From Manihot esculenta (taxonomy: Eukaryota; Streptophyta; Magnoliopsida; Malpighiales; Euphorbiaceae): DNA of 64,000 bases. Both the position numbers and the translations under genes were made by a program. Position 1 is the stretch's first letter; the number at the start of each line of letters is the position of its first letter. The notes under the pieces were generated by a model, which saw only the letters and a list, made by a program, of their open reading frames with translations, searched no databases and was not told where the DNA came from. This document shows, piece by piece, positions 1-11,785 of the stretch. The stretch spans positions 8,178,058-8,242,057 of the forward strand of contig NC_035168.2 in NCBI RefSeq assembly GCF_001659605.2, in the 5' to 3' direction.

Positions 1-340
1 AGATGCTTGAAGACCCGGGGGGTCTCCCATTCCCATATTCGCGATCTGCTATTTTTCTGAAGCTCTGGTTACCTTCTGTTCCTTGCTACTACTCGCCATG
101 ACCAGATCTTTTGAAAAAACCAAAGATCTCTCGCATGCAGCTGGCGACGCGCCATCATGAACTAGGATTCCTGCTTTGATACTATGTGCAAAAATAAGAG
201 AAAGAAAGAAGAAAAAAAAAGATAGCTTTTATCTAGAAATATCGCTTCCTTTTATACCAGATACCACATGCACAGTACGAGCACAGCTCAAACCCTCAAA
301 ACGATAAAATTTAGATGTGCAATACAAAACAATAACAATA
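1..340 (-). mobile_element. Probable 5' end of a Copia-like LTR retrotransposon (minus strand, cut by window edge)
   Basis: Read on the minus strand, a TG..CA-type LTR end (TTTTTGCACA, ending near 185) is followed at once by a primer-binding-site-like stretch TAGTATCAAAGCAGG. This resembles the TGGTATCAGAGC initiator-Met tRNA site of plant LTR elements. An ATG then begins MASSSKEQKV (ATG at 97-99), which looks like the start of a Copia gag but soon meets a stop. Inside the presumed LTR, the minus strand carries TATAAAAGG (about 250-260), a plausible promoter TATA. The outer LTR end and TSD are not resolved, and the rest of the element lies outside the window. The lineage is inferred from general layout only. 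Confidence 0.42.
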
Positions 341-694
341 AGGAATGAAATGAGGTAGCTTTAACAATTATTATTAATGAAACTCATAAACTAAAATTTT
401 AACTTCTCTCGTTAAAATAAAAACATATGGACCAAAACTGCTTTTCAATTCATTAACCTTGTTAAATTTATAAAGTGAAATATGTTAAATATAAAAAATA
501 ATTTTTTCATTTTAAAAAAAATTTATTAATTAATTTTTATGAATGCTTTAAATATTAAAAGATGTGAAAAATATTTTTTATATATAAATATTTTTATATA
601 TTTTATTTTTTAATTTAAAATTAAATAATAGAGAAATTATTTTTATAAAATATTTTTTATATTTTCTGTATAATACAAGTTAATTCCTGCAGAT

Positions 695-1128
695 TAGGGT
701 TGTGCAATCGGTCGGTTCGGTTCCAAATTGAACCGAACCGAACCGATAAAATCAAAAACCGAAATGTTAAAATTTTAAAAACCGAAAAAATCGATTATGA
801 AGATATAATCGAACCGAATCGAACCGATAAAAATCAGTTCGGTTCAAACTGAAATCTGCTAGGTTGGGCTTGGGACCGAAAGGGATGGAGGGGTTGGGGT
901 GCTGGGTTGGGTATGAGAGGCCAGAGGGAGGGCTTGGGCCTAGCCACTAAATCGATTTTTCGGTTTGATCGGTTATTTAACATGTTTAAATCGAACCGAA
1001 TCGAAAACTGAATAATTTTAAATATAATAACCGAATCAAACCGATTATTTCGAAAAACTAAACCGAAAAATTGAAATCAATCAGTTCGATTCGATTTTTC
1101 GGTTTAGACCGAAATATGGTCTCCCCTA
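695..1128. mobile_element. Non-autonomous hAT-like element, 434 bp
   Basis: The ends are TAGGG..CCCTA and the flanking 8-bp sequences CTGCAGAT (687-694) and CTGGAGAT (1129-1136) differ at one base. That is the 8-bp TSD expected for hAT transposons. Subterminal regions are packed with direct and inverted GGTTCGGTT / AACCGAACC motifs, a known habit of hAT elements, where such repeats bind transposase. There is no coding capacity. It resembles the elements at 8079-8588 and 49384-50770. Confidence 0.72.
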
Positions 1129-1136
1129 CTGGAGAT

Positions 1137-2800
1137 GAACGAAGTGTAATTCAATTTAATTTTTCTTATTTCAGATTTATTTTAATTTATATCTAAAATT
1201 TCAGCGTTGTGGTATTATTTTATTACTCCTTTTGACGTGTAGAACTGTATACGACGAAGTGCAGAGGCAGTGACAGAGCAGCAGTGCTTTACGTTGTGGA
1301 GCCTGCCAAAACAAAAGTGAAGAATTAAAAAAGACAGACAGCGAAAGTTCTTAAGCTCTAGTCTCTTTCAATTCAAGTGCCCCTGTTCCTGTTATTATAT
1401 AAATAGAAGTGAAGAATTAAACGTAAAATAGCTATATTAATAATTAAAAAAAATCAATTTTCACCTTCAAGATCAATAGCCATGTAAAATTTTCATTCTT
1501 TTTAAACAAACCCTTCATATCCTAAAATAAATTAAATATATTTCTTTAAAAATAAAAATTAAAATAAATTACATTTTACTCTTAACAGATATATCTATTT
1601 ATTTTCATGATACGGAATAATTAATTTTAACTTTACAGCAGACTTGAATCTAATTTAATTTTTGCTATCATTGCATGGAAATTCATAATAATTTTTCGAA
1701 AAGAAAACTTATCTAATTTAATTTTTGTTATCAACGTACGGAGATTCATGATAACTTTTTAAAAATAAAATTTTAATACACACGACTTTTAAAAGATATG
1801 GTGAGGACTGCAAGACTAGTTATAAAATTCGATATGAAAATTTCGAAGTCAATTTTATATTTTAATTATTTTTTAAATATTTTTATAATTTTACATATTA
1901 GAATTGTTTTTTCTATTATAAATAACTTTTTTTCCATTCATAGATTTAATCCGATGGTAAGTGCATTTTAATAAATAGATTTTAAATTTTACTCTTTAAA
2001 TCCTTAATTTTCATTTAAAAAAAAAAATAAAAGCATTTCTTAGCTATTAAAGACTCATTTTCTCTTTTCATTTATTCCGTTTTAATCAAATAATATTAAT
2101 TAAAATATTTTAACCAAGTCTAATCAACGATAAAAGTGGTTTATATAATAGTAAAATATCAAAATCTCCTCACATCTTTACTGCCAAATAGCTAGGAGGA
2201 ATTTTTACGAGTGAAAGAATTCAATAACTTGTGTCTTTTTTTATGCCATAGATATTTGATAATTGAAACTCAAAATTACTTCACCTTACCCTAATTCAAA
2301 GGAAAAGGAAATTGATAGAAAACTTCATAATTGGATGGTCTGGATATCCTTTCTCCAAAGTATTTAGTCTGATTTTTCTTCTTTTCTCTCCAACTCTTGA
2401 AACTTCATAGTTACAATCCATATGAGAGTTTTAGCTTCAATTAAAACGTGTTTTTGATGCAGTGCAAGAGTGCGACATCATCAATGATTTGAGGATTAGA
2501 AGATGAATGACATGCAAAGAATGCGAAAGCTTGTATGGACATTTAAATCCATTAAAAATAGTTTGAAGATTTTAAATCAAATCAATATTACAGGTATAAT
2601 TGAATTAAGGGTTTTTATTGATCAAACTATGACTATTTCCAGCAATAAATTCCAACATCTATTTCCAGCAATCAATAAATTCTTAAAAGATACAGGGCTT
2701 GATAATAAATAAAAATTACGCAACAAATCTACAAATACAAATTGTATATATAAGAAAAAGGTTATACACGAAGTTTTCTTCAATGGTCTCTTCTATGGTC
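1137..2800. other. AT-rich intergenic DNA, no gene seen
   Basis: Both strands are rich in stops and homopolymer A/T runs. The 69-codon frame at 2503-2712 has no recognisable domain. It lies just before a LINE remnant, so it may be decayed transposon sequence. Confidence 0.5.
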
Positions 2801-2805
2801 CTTTT

Positions 2806-3174
2806 GTGTCTCAATACTCTCATCTTTTTCTCTTACTTAAACCTAATTTCTTCTTTTCCCTTATCTTGAAAGATGATCTGCGTCAATTGATTATCGATGA
2901 AGAAAAAGATGTTCTTGTCCCTATTAAAAAATCTAGAGATATTTCGATCGTCACTTATAATTTTTGTATAATGGGAATATTTCTTACATACAATCCAATC
3001 AATTTCCAGAATATGCAGATCTCTCGGACAGTTATTGCACTGAAGGATTTGGTTCCTATTTACAAGCCGGACATTTTATTTTTGATGAAAACAAACACTC
3101 TTAGTTTTCATATGGAATTTTTTCGTAATTTTTTATATTTTGATGGTTCTTCTCAGTCAATAAATAAGGATTAG
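2806..3174 (+). pseudogene. LINE (L1-type) endonuclease remnant
   Basis: The second half of this frame (about 2990-3160) reads SRTVIALKDLVPIYKPDILF followed by LMKT. This resembles the start of the apurinic endonuclease domain of plant L1-type LINEs (pattern RTVRALKDLV..KPD-LFL-ET). The normal Glu of the ET motif is Lys here, the preceding Trp-Asn-Cys-Arg-Gly segment is unrecognisable, and no reverse transcriptase follows. It is therefore a short, decayed piece. Identification rests on visual similarity to the family. Confidence 0.55.
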
Positions 3175-3741
3175 GAGGAGACATTTCGTTAAGGTGGAAG
3201 AGTCATGTGTATATTTCTATAGTTTTATTTTTTTTTAATTTTATTGATTCGGTTGTATCGGAAAGTAATGTTTAATGAAAGTTTACTAGTTATTATAGGT
3301 TTTCGGAATCGCAACGACGACGTCAGTTTTAGAATCTTATTCGAGTTTTATCTTGTAAAAAATTTTTTTCGTAACTTTGTTTGGGAGATTTTAATGATTT
3401 ATGCTTGAGAGATGAGAAATAAAAAGGAGTATTTTTGTTAAATTATCTTATACAGAGATTTAGACAGACACTTGAGGAGTATTTTTATCAAATTATTTTA
3501 TGTAGGGGTTTGATTTTGAATGATTATAAATCTTTTTTAAACTCTAAAATTGATATTTCTATTAGATAAATTTATCGTAATTCTAATCTAACTGCTTATA
3601 TTTTAATTAAAAAATTTATCAAATATAATCGTCTGAAATAAAATATTATTTTTTAATAAAATTTTATTAATATAATGAATAGTTTTACCTTAAAATAAAT
3701 AAAAAAAAAGTTATACAACATTGATCGTACAATCCGGAACA

Positions 3742-5368
3742 AGCCATGGAACACAACCCACAATGCCATAATTGAACTGAGAGCCACCAAAAATTCGATG
3801 GATCTATTGTCAGCGCTTGATTCCATCAATTGATCTGCCGCGAAGCGCGAGAAAAATATCTCATTGTTATTAAACCAACGAATAGCATAATTTTTTAGTA
3901 ACAGTTTAAGAAAATAAAAATTAAATTAAATTTTAAGTAACTCATCGCAATTATAAAAATATAAAGCGAAAATTATTTATAATTTTAAAATTTCATGTAA
4001 AATTAAAGTAGAGATTAAACTCGTATTATCTTTATTGAACACTTATATATGTGATATAAATTATGTATTAATTTTTTTTTCTTTTAAAGTGTATATTTTT
4101 ATAGTATTCAATACTGTATAGATTGTATTTCAGACACTTAATATTTAAATTCACATATCTATTTTAAGTTATTTATAAAAAAATTTTATATTTAGCGTTA
4201 AGATAAATTATTTAAATTTAATCACATAATTAAATTTATAATGATTTGATTTAAGAGAATGTTTTTAAAAAATAAATTAAATTAAAATTAAAATAATTGT
4301 GAGAACAGAAAAATTATTAAATATTATTATATTTATTTATATTAATTGATTAATTAATTATATTTATTTTTAAATAAGTATATAGAGTTAATTGGCTAAA
4401 AAACTTTCACACTTTTAAATTTATTATAATTATACACTACATTTATTATTTTTTTTATCAATTAAATCATGGACTTTTAAAAGTTGCTCGCACTTGATTA
4501 TTTGTTGTGTTGTTAAAAAATTAATAAAATTACTTCGTCAAGTGAATATTACGTCGCTAAATTACGTCAATAAAATTTAGAATTAAATATTAAAAAAATT
4601 TTATATTTATTTTTATTATAATTTCACTCTATATTTTTATTTTTTTTATTAATTAAACTCTATCATTTTAATGTCTGATTAAATACATGCTACTATTATT
4701 TATATAATTTAAAATTTATAAAATTATCAAGTTATTTTTTTAACTATTAAATATATTTAAAAATTATTATTTATATTATTATTTAATTTTTTTATTAATA
4801 ATTTTATAATAATATTTTATTTTAATTTTATTTTAATTAAAATCATTATCAATGAATTTTTTTAATCTTTCTAATATGCTTATTAATTATTATTTAACAT
4901 TACTTTTAAAACTAATTTTAAAAAAATAATCTTATTAAATATATTAGTTATAAAATATTAAAAATAATTTAAAATAATATTTAACAAGATTGGTTTAAAA
5001 AAATTAAAAATAATAAAATAATTTTTTAAAATACTTTTTTAAAATTATTATTTTAACTCTTAAATATAAATATAAATATAAAAATATTTAAAAAAAAATC
5101 ATAAAAGATATGAATGTGATAAATAATATAAAATAATACATACTATTTTTAATTTAAACTCTATTAATTAAAATACTATATCATTTTAATAAATATATAG
5201 CAATTTAGCTTTCGAACTATGGATTGATGACACAGAAGAGTTGCACGTTATACATGAGCAAGAGATATTAGAAATTCACCCCAACAAAAATAGATATTTT
5301 TTAAACAAATGAAAAATACAGAGAGCTCTTATTATATAAGAAAAAATGTGCATGCAAATGGCCCACCT
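3742..5368. repeat. Decayed tandem duplication, unit A
   Basis: The left edge (near 3750-3832, with ACCCACAA and GCTTGATTCCAT) matches 6102-6185, and the right edge (5300-5365, GAGCTCTTATTATATAAG then GTGCATGCAAATGGCCCAC) matches about 7640-7709. Offsets are 2,352 and 2,341 bp, so the two matches look like the ends of one ~2.35-kb tandem duplication. The middle is AT-rich and too diverged to align by eye. No gene is seen. Confidence 0.45.
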
Positions 5369-5689
5369 TCTATATTTTACAATAATTCAAATTGAAGTTC
5401 CTCCTTCAAGGAAGTTGTTTGTGTGATAGTGAAATAACCAAATGTACTCTCTTTTTTCTCCCCATCCTCCCTCATCCAGTTGCACATCTATTATTTGAAG
5501 TCGGTGCATTTTGGAAGGAACTCATTTTAGAAAATTGTTCATCTCTTCTTATACCACAAATAATACAGGTTAATATTCTGAGATCCAAAAAATAAGGTTT
5601 ATAATAGTTGTGTAAACTTAGCTGAAGAGGAGAGTATTCCTATTCATTTCCCTTTGTCTGATAGTGACACCTAACGGTCTTTTTATTAT

Positions 5690-6000
5690 TACCTACCTGT
5701 CTCTGTCATGCAGGTTCGTACGGGGGCGTCATACGCTCTCTTTGCGTCGGCGGCCATTTAATTCTCCCTGCGCTCATGTAGCCAGGACTGCGAGGTGATT
5801 GGGCCTGTTGTCCTTCCTCATGTTACGTTACCGGACTGAGCTTATGGTTAGTGGATTTGAGTTTGTGAGTGACTCGATCCGCTCTGTGGAACTAAATCAG
5901 GGCTGAAGATATTGGACTGGTCTATCAGGAAAGTTTAATAGGCTTTGAGCCAATACTGTCTTCACAGTCCCGACCTTTTATTAGAACGCCTGAAATCCGA
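5690..6000. other. GC-richer island of unknown origin in AT-rich DNA
   Basis: About 300 bp (from CGTACGGGGGCGTC to CGCCTGAAATCCGACTG) has clearly higher GC than its surroundings and no long open frame. Its composition suggests a decayed dispersed repeat such as a solo LTR fragment. No ends or TSD could be found. Confidence 0.3.
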
Positions 6001-6093
6001 CTGTCATTACAAATTATTTAACAAAATCACATGCCCATAATAAATCAAACACCAAGGAAAATAAGGAAAATATTGATAATACAATCGAGAGAA

Positions 6094-7711
6094 AGTTATC
6101 GGACATAACCCACAACGCTATCAATGAACCTCGAGCTACTAAAGAATTAATGGATTTACCATCGGTGCTTGATTCCATTAGTTAGGTCATTGTCACTAAG
6201 CTGATTCAAAATCAATTCACCTCTTACTGTTGTCTATTGCATTCTTTGGATATGTGAAGAAGAAGAAGAAATGATGAAGAGAAAGAAGAAGCTAGTTTCT
6301 CACTTGCTTTCTGTCATGAAAAATGAAGTGACGAAGAGAAAGATCGAAGGAGAAGAACAAGGCAATTAAAAATTTTAAAAAATTGATATTATTTAAAATT
6401 TAAAAAATTGATATTATTTAAAATTTAAAAAATTGAGTAAAAGTCTACACGTGGATTGATACGAAGATTAATTTAATTTTAATTAAAATTAAATTAATTA
6501 TTTAGTTATAATTATAATAAATTTTAAAAATAATTTTTGTAATCTAAAATTAAAAAAAAAACTATAATCATGAATAAATATAAAGTATTAGATATTTACG
6601 TTGAACAACTTTAAAAATAAAAATAAAAAATAAATTATAATTTAGTTTTGATTTAAACTTTTATAGTGCAGAAAGTGCTTATAGTTGATTTTTAATATCA
6701 TTGTATAAATCTATGGTTAAACGGTCAAATTTATATTTGACCTAGCAATTAAAAATAATAAATTTTACCAATCGATTTAAATTTATTTTTAAATTATCAA
6801 TAAAATATTAAATAAGATCATTATTTATTAGGATTTCAAAGTATGAAAAATGATTTCTTAATTTATTTAGCTTTATTTAAACTTTTAATAATAATTCATG
6901 AATAAATTTAGATAAAAACTAAAATTTGATATTTTTAATTTGATAAATTTAATTTTTACCATAAATCTATTATATTTTGGAGATGTTCATAAGTTATTTT
7001 TTAAGAAAAAAATATATAAAAAAATATCTTATAATTTTATTAATTTTTCACTTTAAAATTTAAAATTTACTTTAAGATCTGTTATTCAATTTTGTATTAC
7101 AATAATATTTTATGATATAAATTTTATATTAATTTAAAATTTATAATTTATAGTTAATTGTAAATAATATGAGATATTATTTTGACATAAAATTAAATCA
7201 CATATTGAAAATTCGATAAAATAATATAATATTTTTAAAAACAAATTTTATTGTAATTATTGTCACCGATTGAATTATAATCTATTAAAATTTTATCACT
7301 AATTTAATTATGATCTAATAAAATCTAATTTTGCTTATTTTATACGATAATAGTAGACATGAGAATATAATATAAGCTTAGAGACATTATTAAAGGATGT
7401 TCGTGATAAAGGAAACAAAATAGAATATAAAAAATATCAATTAAAAATAAAATATTATTTAATAAATTTTTATAATTTTAAACGTTATCTAATATATTTT
7501 TAAAAGCTTATGTCTGAAGTACTTGATTATTTTTAAAAACGAAAAAAGGTTTATTTAATCTATTTTAATACTCTATTATATTAAAAAAGTTTAAAATTTA
7601 TATAACATTTACACTCCACTGATTAAAATAGATACTTTCTAAATAAAAAAAAAAAAAAAGAAAGAGCTCTTATTATATAAGAAAAAAATGTGCATGCAAA
7701 TGGCCCACACG
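6094..7711. repeat. Decayed tandem duplication, unit B
   Basis: Partner of 3742-5368. The clearest shared block is 7664-7709 versus 5323-5365, nearly identical over about 45 bp. The unit also holds a short GAAGAA-rich stretch (6257-6360) and otherwise AT-rich DNA without a gene. Confidence 0.45.
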
Positions 7712-8078
7712 TTGGTTAAGAAAGCACAGTATGCATAGTATATTTAATTGCTTGTGGATTACTTTAACTAACTCGTTAGGCACTCTGACACTTTCAATCT
7801 GTTAGTCACAATTTAATTAAGCATTTAATAATAATATTTTCAATTTTTTAATTTTAAATTTATTATATTTATCACTTTATTTTAAACAACTTTGCAATAT
7901 TTATCTTAAAAATATTTAAATTTTACTTAATATACTCATTTAAAATAGATAATTAATTATTATCACAAAATAAATTTACGTAATAAGAATTTCATTAAAA
8001 ATAAAAGATCTGAATAAATTTTAGCATAAAATTATTATTATCCAGCACACTATAGTATATTACTATTACGCCTATAAT

Positions 8079-8588
8079 TAGGACTGTGTAATCGGTCGGT
8101 TAGATTCTGAATCGAATCGAACTGAAAAAATTAAAAATCGAATTGTAAAAATATTAAAAATCGAAAAAATCGATTATAAAAATATAATCAAACCGAATCG
8201 AATCGATAAAAATCGATTCAGTTTGATTCAGTTTGATTCAAATCGAAATTTATAATTTTTTTTGAATTTTCTAATAGAATAATTTAATAAATATTTCACA
8301 TAAATTTACCAATAAATATTATCTAAATACATAATGATAATATTTAAAAAATCCATAAAAATCTATGTAAAATTTAAAAATACATATAAAATTAATAAAA
8401 GTATATATAAAATTGGTTTTTTGGTGTTTCGGTTATTTAATATGTTTAAACTGAATCGAACCGAAAATCGAATAAGTTGGAAAATACTAATCGAACCGAA
8501 CCGAATATTTCAATTAACCGAACCATTAAATCGAAATTAATCGATTCGATTCGATTTTTTAATTCAAACCAATTTATGCTCTCCCCTA
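8079..8588. mobile_element. Non-autonomous hAT-like element, 510 bp
   Basis: It begins TAGGACTGTG and ends CTCCCCTA. The flanks CCTATAAT (8071-8078) and CCTATAAC (8589-8596) form an imperfect 8-bp TSD. The interior has many CGGTTCG/CGAACCG-type subterminal repeats and an AT-rich core. It is related to 695-1128, sharing the AATCGGTCGGTT start and GCTCTCCCCTA-like end. The short frame at 8334-8540 is repeat sequence. Confidence 0.7.
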
Positions 8589-8596
8589 CCTATAAC

Positions 8597-9997
8597 TGTA
8601 AAATCATCGACCTATCCGTCATAGATATTCTTTATCAGACCGTTAACTAAAATAGATAATTGATTGTTACCACTCACCACATGACACGTATAGATATTCT
8701 TTATATATTATAATTAAAAAATATTATATTTATTTTTAATTTTTTACTGTATAATAAAAAAAAATTATAAAAATAAAAATATGTTATTCTTTGACACAAC
8801 TATTCTCCAGTTCTAAATATTATATTCACCATTCTCTTTAATATATTGACTTGAGTGTCGGAGTGAGCAGTCGTCACTTTATATCCTTTTATTTTGCAGG
8901 TAAACTAATTACGACATAATTCTATTGAACTAATTACAGTACAATACTATTAATTTTCGACACTATTAATATAATTTCATTATGTAATTTTTATTTTTTT
9001 TATAAATCTTTCATTGCCTAATAATTTATTAATTCCAACTAATTTAAAATCAAGATATTATCAGACTCATCTCAACGGAGTTTTTTTCATGTACAAGTTT
9101 TGAAGTTATAATTTAGTTAAGGACATCTATCTCTTTCCACTGAATTTAATCCACATTAATTTTTTTAAACACCATTTTAATATTTATTTATGTATTATTA
9201 AAGTAAATTGCTAAAAACCTTTCGAATTTGATTACACACTTTAAATAAATTTATTGGTTTTTAATCTTTTAATTTAAGATATTTTAAATATATTAAAATT
9301 TTATATTATTTAATGTTTAAGATATTTTACTTTTAATAATATTTTAGTCAATAAATATTTAACAAAATCTATTTGTAATCTAAAAATTAAAGATAAGTGA
9401 TTAAAAAATATATTTTATTTAATATTAAAAGGGTATACATTGTTATCTAAGAAAGTATATTATACTTTCTGAAAGATTTTACCTTTTTTTTTTAACTATA
9501 TCTAATAAAATAAAGCTTAAATAATAATTTAATAAAAATTAGAGAAATCTGTGGTATGAAAAAATTATTAGTTAATTTTTAAATTTTGAAAAATATATTT
9601 AAATATTTTTAAAAATTTTAAAAAATTTATTAGTAATAGTTAATTTTAAATATTTTATTATTAATTTTTATGATACGATAAAATTTATTAATTATTTTTT
9701 TTATTTTATAAAAATATTTATTAATTAATTTTTTATGTTAAAAATATTTTAAATTTTTTAATAATATTTAATAATTAAAATTAATAGATAAAATAATTAA
9801 TAGAGTTTTTAAAATATAAGTAATATTTTAATATTTTTTTAAAATTAAAAAATTAACTAATTAATTTTTTGTATGCTGAATTAAATAATAATTTAATAAA
9901 AATTATAATATAAATAAATAAAATTTTATAAAATCAAAATTATGCCCTCTTATGTTTAAATAAAATTTTTAAATCTTAATGATTGTATTTATTTTTA
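8597..9997. other. AT-rich intergenic DNA, no gene seen
   Basis: Extremely A/T-rich sequence with stops in every frame. No element ends could be resolved. Confidence 0.5.
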
Positions 9998-10263
9998 TAT
10001 ATTCCTTTTATCTTATAATTTTTTTATTTATTTTATTGTTTTATACATTAAGAAATATAATTTTTTTATTAATTTTTAATTATATTTGTTTTAAAAATAT
10101 TAAACTTTATTAAATATTAAAATAATATTTTAAGAGATTTTTAAAAATTAGATAAAATTAAATATAATTATAATAATTAATTTATATATTTTTATAATTT
10201 TAAAAAATAAATAATAATTTTAAAACGGTAAAAAAATAAAAAAATTATGGAATGAAATATATT
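9998..10263. mobile_element. MITE, family also at 21364 and 51380
   Basis: The ends are inverted repeats: ATTCCTTTTATCTTATAAT on the left against the complement of ATTATGGAATGAAATAT on the right. The interior (ACATTAAGAAATATAATTTT, then TTAAATATT runs) matches 51415-51535 in direct orientation and 21415-21530 in inverted orientation. The TSD could not be fixed because the flanks are low-complexity. Confidence 0.5.
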
Positions 10264-10319
10264 TTTAAATTAAATTATATAAAATAATAGTTACAGAGTA
10301 CAAATAACTTTCCCTGTAT

Positions 10320-11785
10320 GGGACTGGAGGAACCCAAAGGGGATGATGAGTAGAAAGTGGGGACAGCGCATCTCATGGAGACAAAAGCTTTTTCATCTTT
10401 CACTATTTGACCAGACACACCCTTCTTTTAACAGAAATTACGAGCATGGAGAGAGAGAGAGGCTAGCTAAGCAGCCATAAACAAAAACCCAAAAGACATT
10501 CAACTTGTTGATTGTTGGGTGTTGAATGTTTGAGCGAAAGAGAGAGAGAGAGAGAGACACCTAAGAGAAAAGAAAGAAAAGAAATAAGTTGGTACCATCA
10601 AAGGCTTTTCTTCTTCTTCTCTCTCTCTCGCACTCTGTATTGACTCTTGCTTTTTTAAAAGCAAAACCCCTAAAGACCATACCTTAGATTCTTCTTCCTC
10701 TTCTTTTCAATTCACATTCTCTATTTCTCTTTCTGTATCTCTGTTCTTTGCTTGAAGAATCTTTTTCTACTTGTGCTTCTGGTGCTAAACCATTCTTCTT
10801 TTTTGTGCTTTGGTTGCACATTGAGTGTAATATGTAAGTCTTTGTTTCTCCCTCATTTGTGTTTTTTTTACCTGCATTTTGCTGTTTCTTCATGTGGGTT
10901 TTTGTTGCATTTCGTTTTTCTTTTTTGCTTTTTGAGTTGATTTCTTTTGCCTTAATTGTCATTGCAAGATGTGTTTTCTTTTTTGGAAATTTATGGTAAG
11001 TTTTATGTGATTTCCAATTTTGGGATGGGATTGATTTTATGCTGACTTTTCTCTGATTAAAAAAAAAATTATAGATTGACGGAGAATTTGTTGTGTGGAG
11101 AGATTTGGTAACCTGGGTTAATAATTTTTTGGGAAGAACTTGTTGTTCACTGCAATTGTAAGTAAAAAGGTTGAATCATCAACTCCATGATTCAAAATAT
11201 CCAGTTAGAATGTAGAAGGTCTCTCTCTGTTATTTCTTTTCTTTACTTTATTTTTTTTCTTTCTTTCTTCTTCTTTGGTATTATTATTATTTTCTGATTT
11301 TAAAGGTAGCTTGGAGAATTTTGTATTTCAAGCTTTGGATCACAACTTATACCAGATTGATGGACATTCGAGTTAATAATGCGGTTAACAAGTCCAATTT
11401 TCATTTGTTGGCAGCCTTGTTATTAGTCATCAACTACTCCCAGCCTGTCTTAAAGAGCTATTTGCCTTTAGTTTGCATAATACATATCAGAATGATACCT
11501 TCTTGTTTTTGCCCAGTTTGAGTAGCCAATTAACCATGGAGATCAACAGTGTGGTAGAATCTTATGCTGCCTTCTTAAAATATGTTGCATATTAACATGC
11601 TTAATGTGTTAATGTGTTTCTGTTTTTGATATTTGTAATTTGTACAAACACCTAGTTGATTGCAGCATGAATTGGTTGAATATGGAGTTTTCCACGTGGT
11701 CTTAAATTTTACATTTTCAATTTTCATGGAAGGTCTGATGTTTGAGGTTGGATTTTAATTGGAACAGTGAGTAAAATCTGAATCA
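10320..11785 (+). promoter_or_regulatory. Promoter-proximal region and 5' leader of the SCAB1-like gene, with probable leader intron
   Basis: The sequence changes from AT-rich to a mixed, transcript-like composition. AG-rich runs (10450-10465, 10540-10556) and CT-rich runs (10610-10630) are typical of plant 5' UTRs. A consensus donor GTAAGT at 10834 and an acceptor TTGGAACAG ending at 11767 would remove a ~0.93-kb leader intron and leave a short second UTR exon before the ATG at 11786. The transcription start itself cannot be placed. Confidence 0.5.

Noticed and set aside
10684..10962. 92-codon Lys-rich frame on the minus strand
   Set aside because: Antisense to the CT/T-rich 5' leader and leader intron of the SCAB1-like gene; the composition explains the lack of stops.
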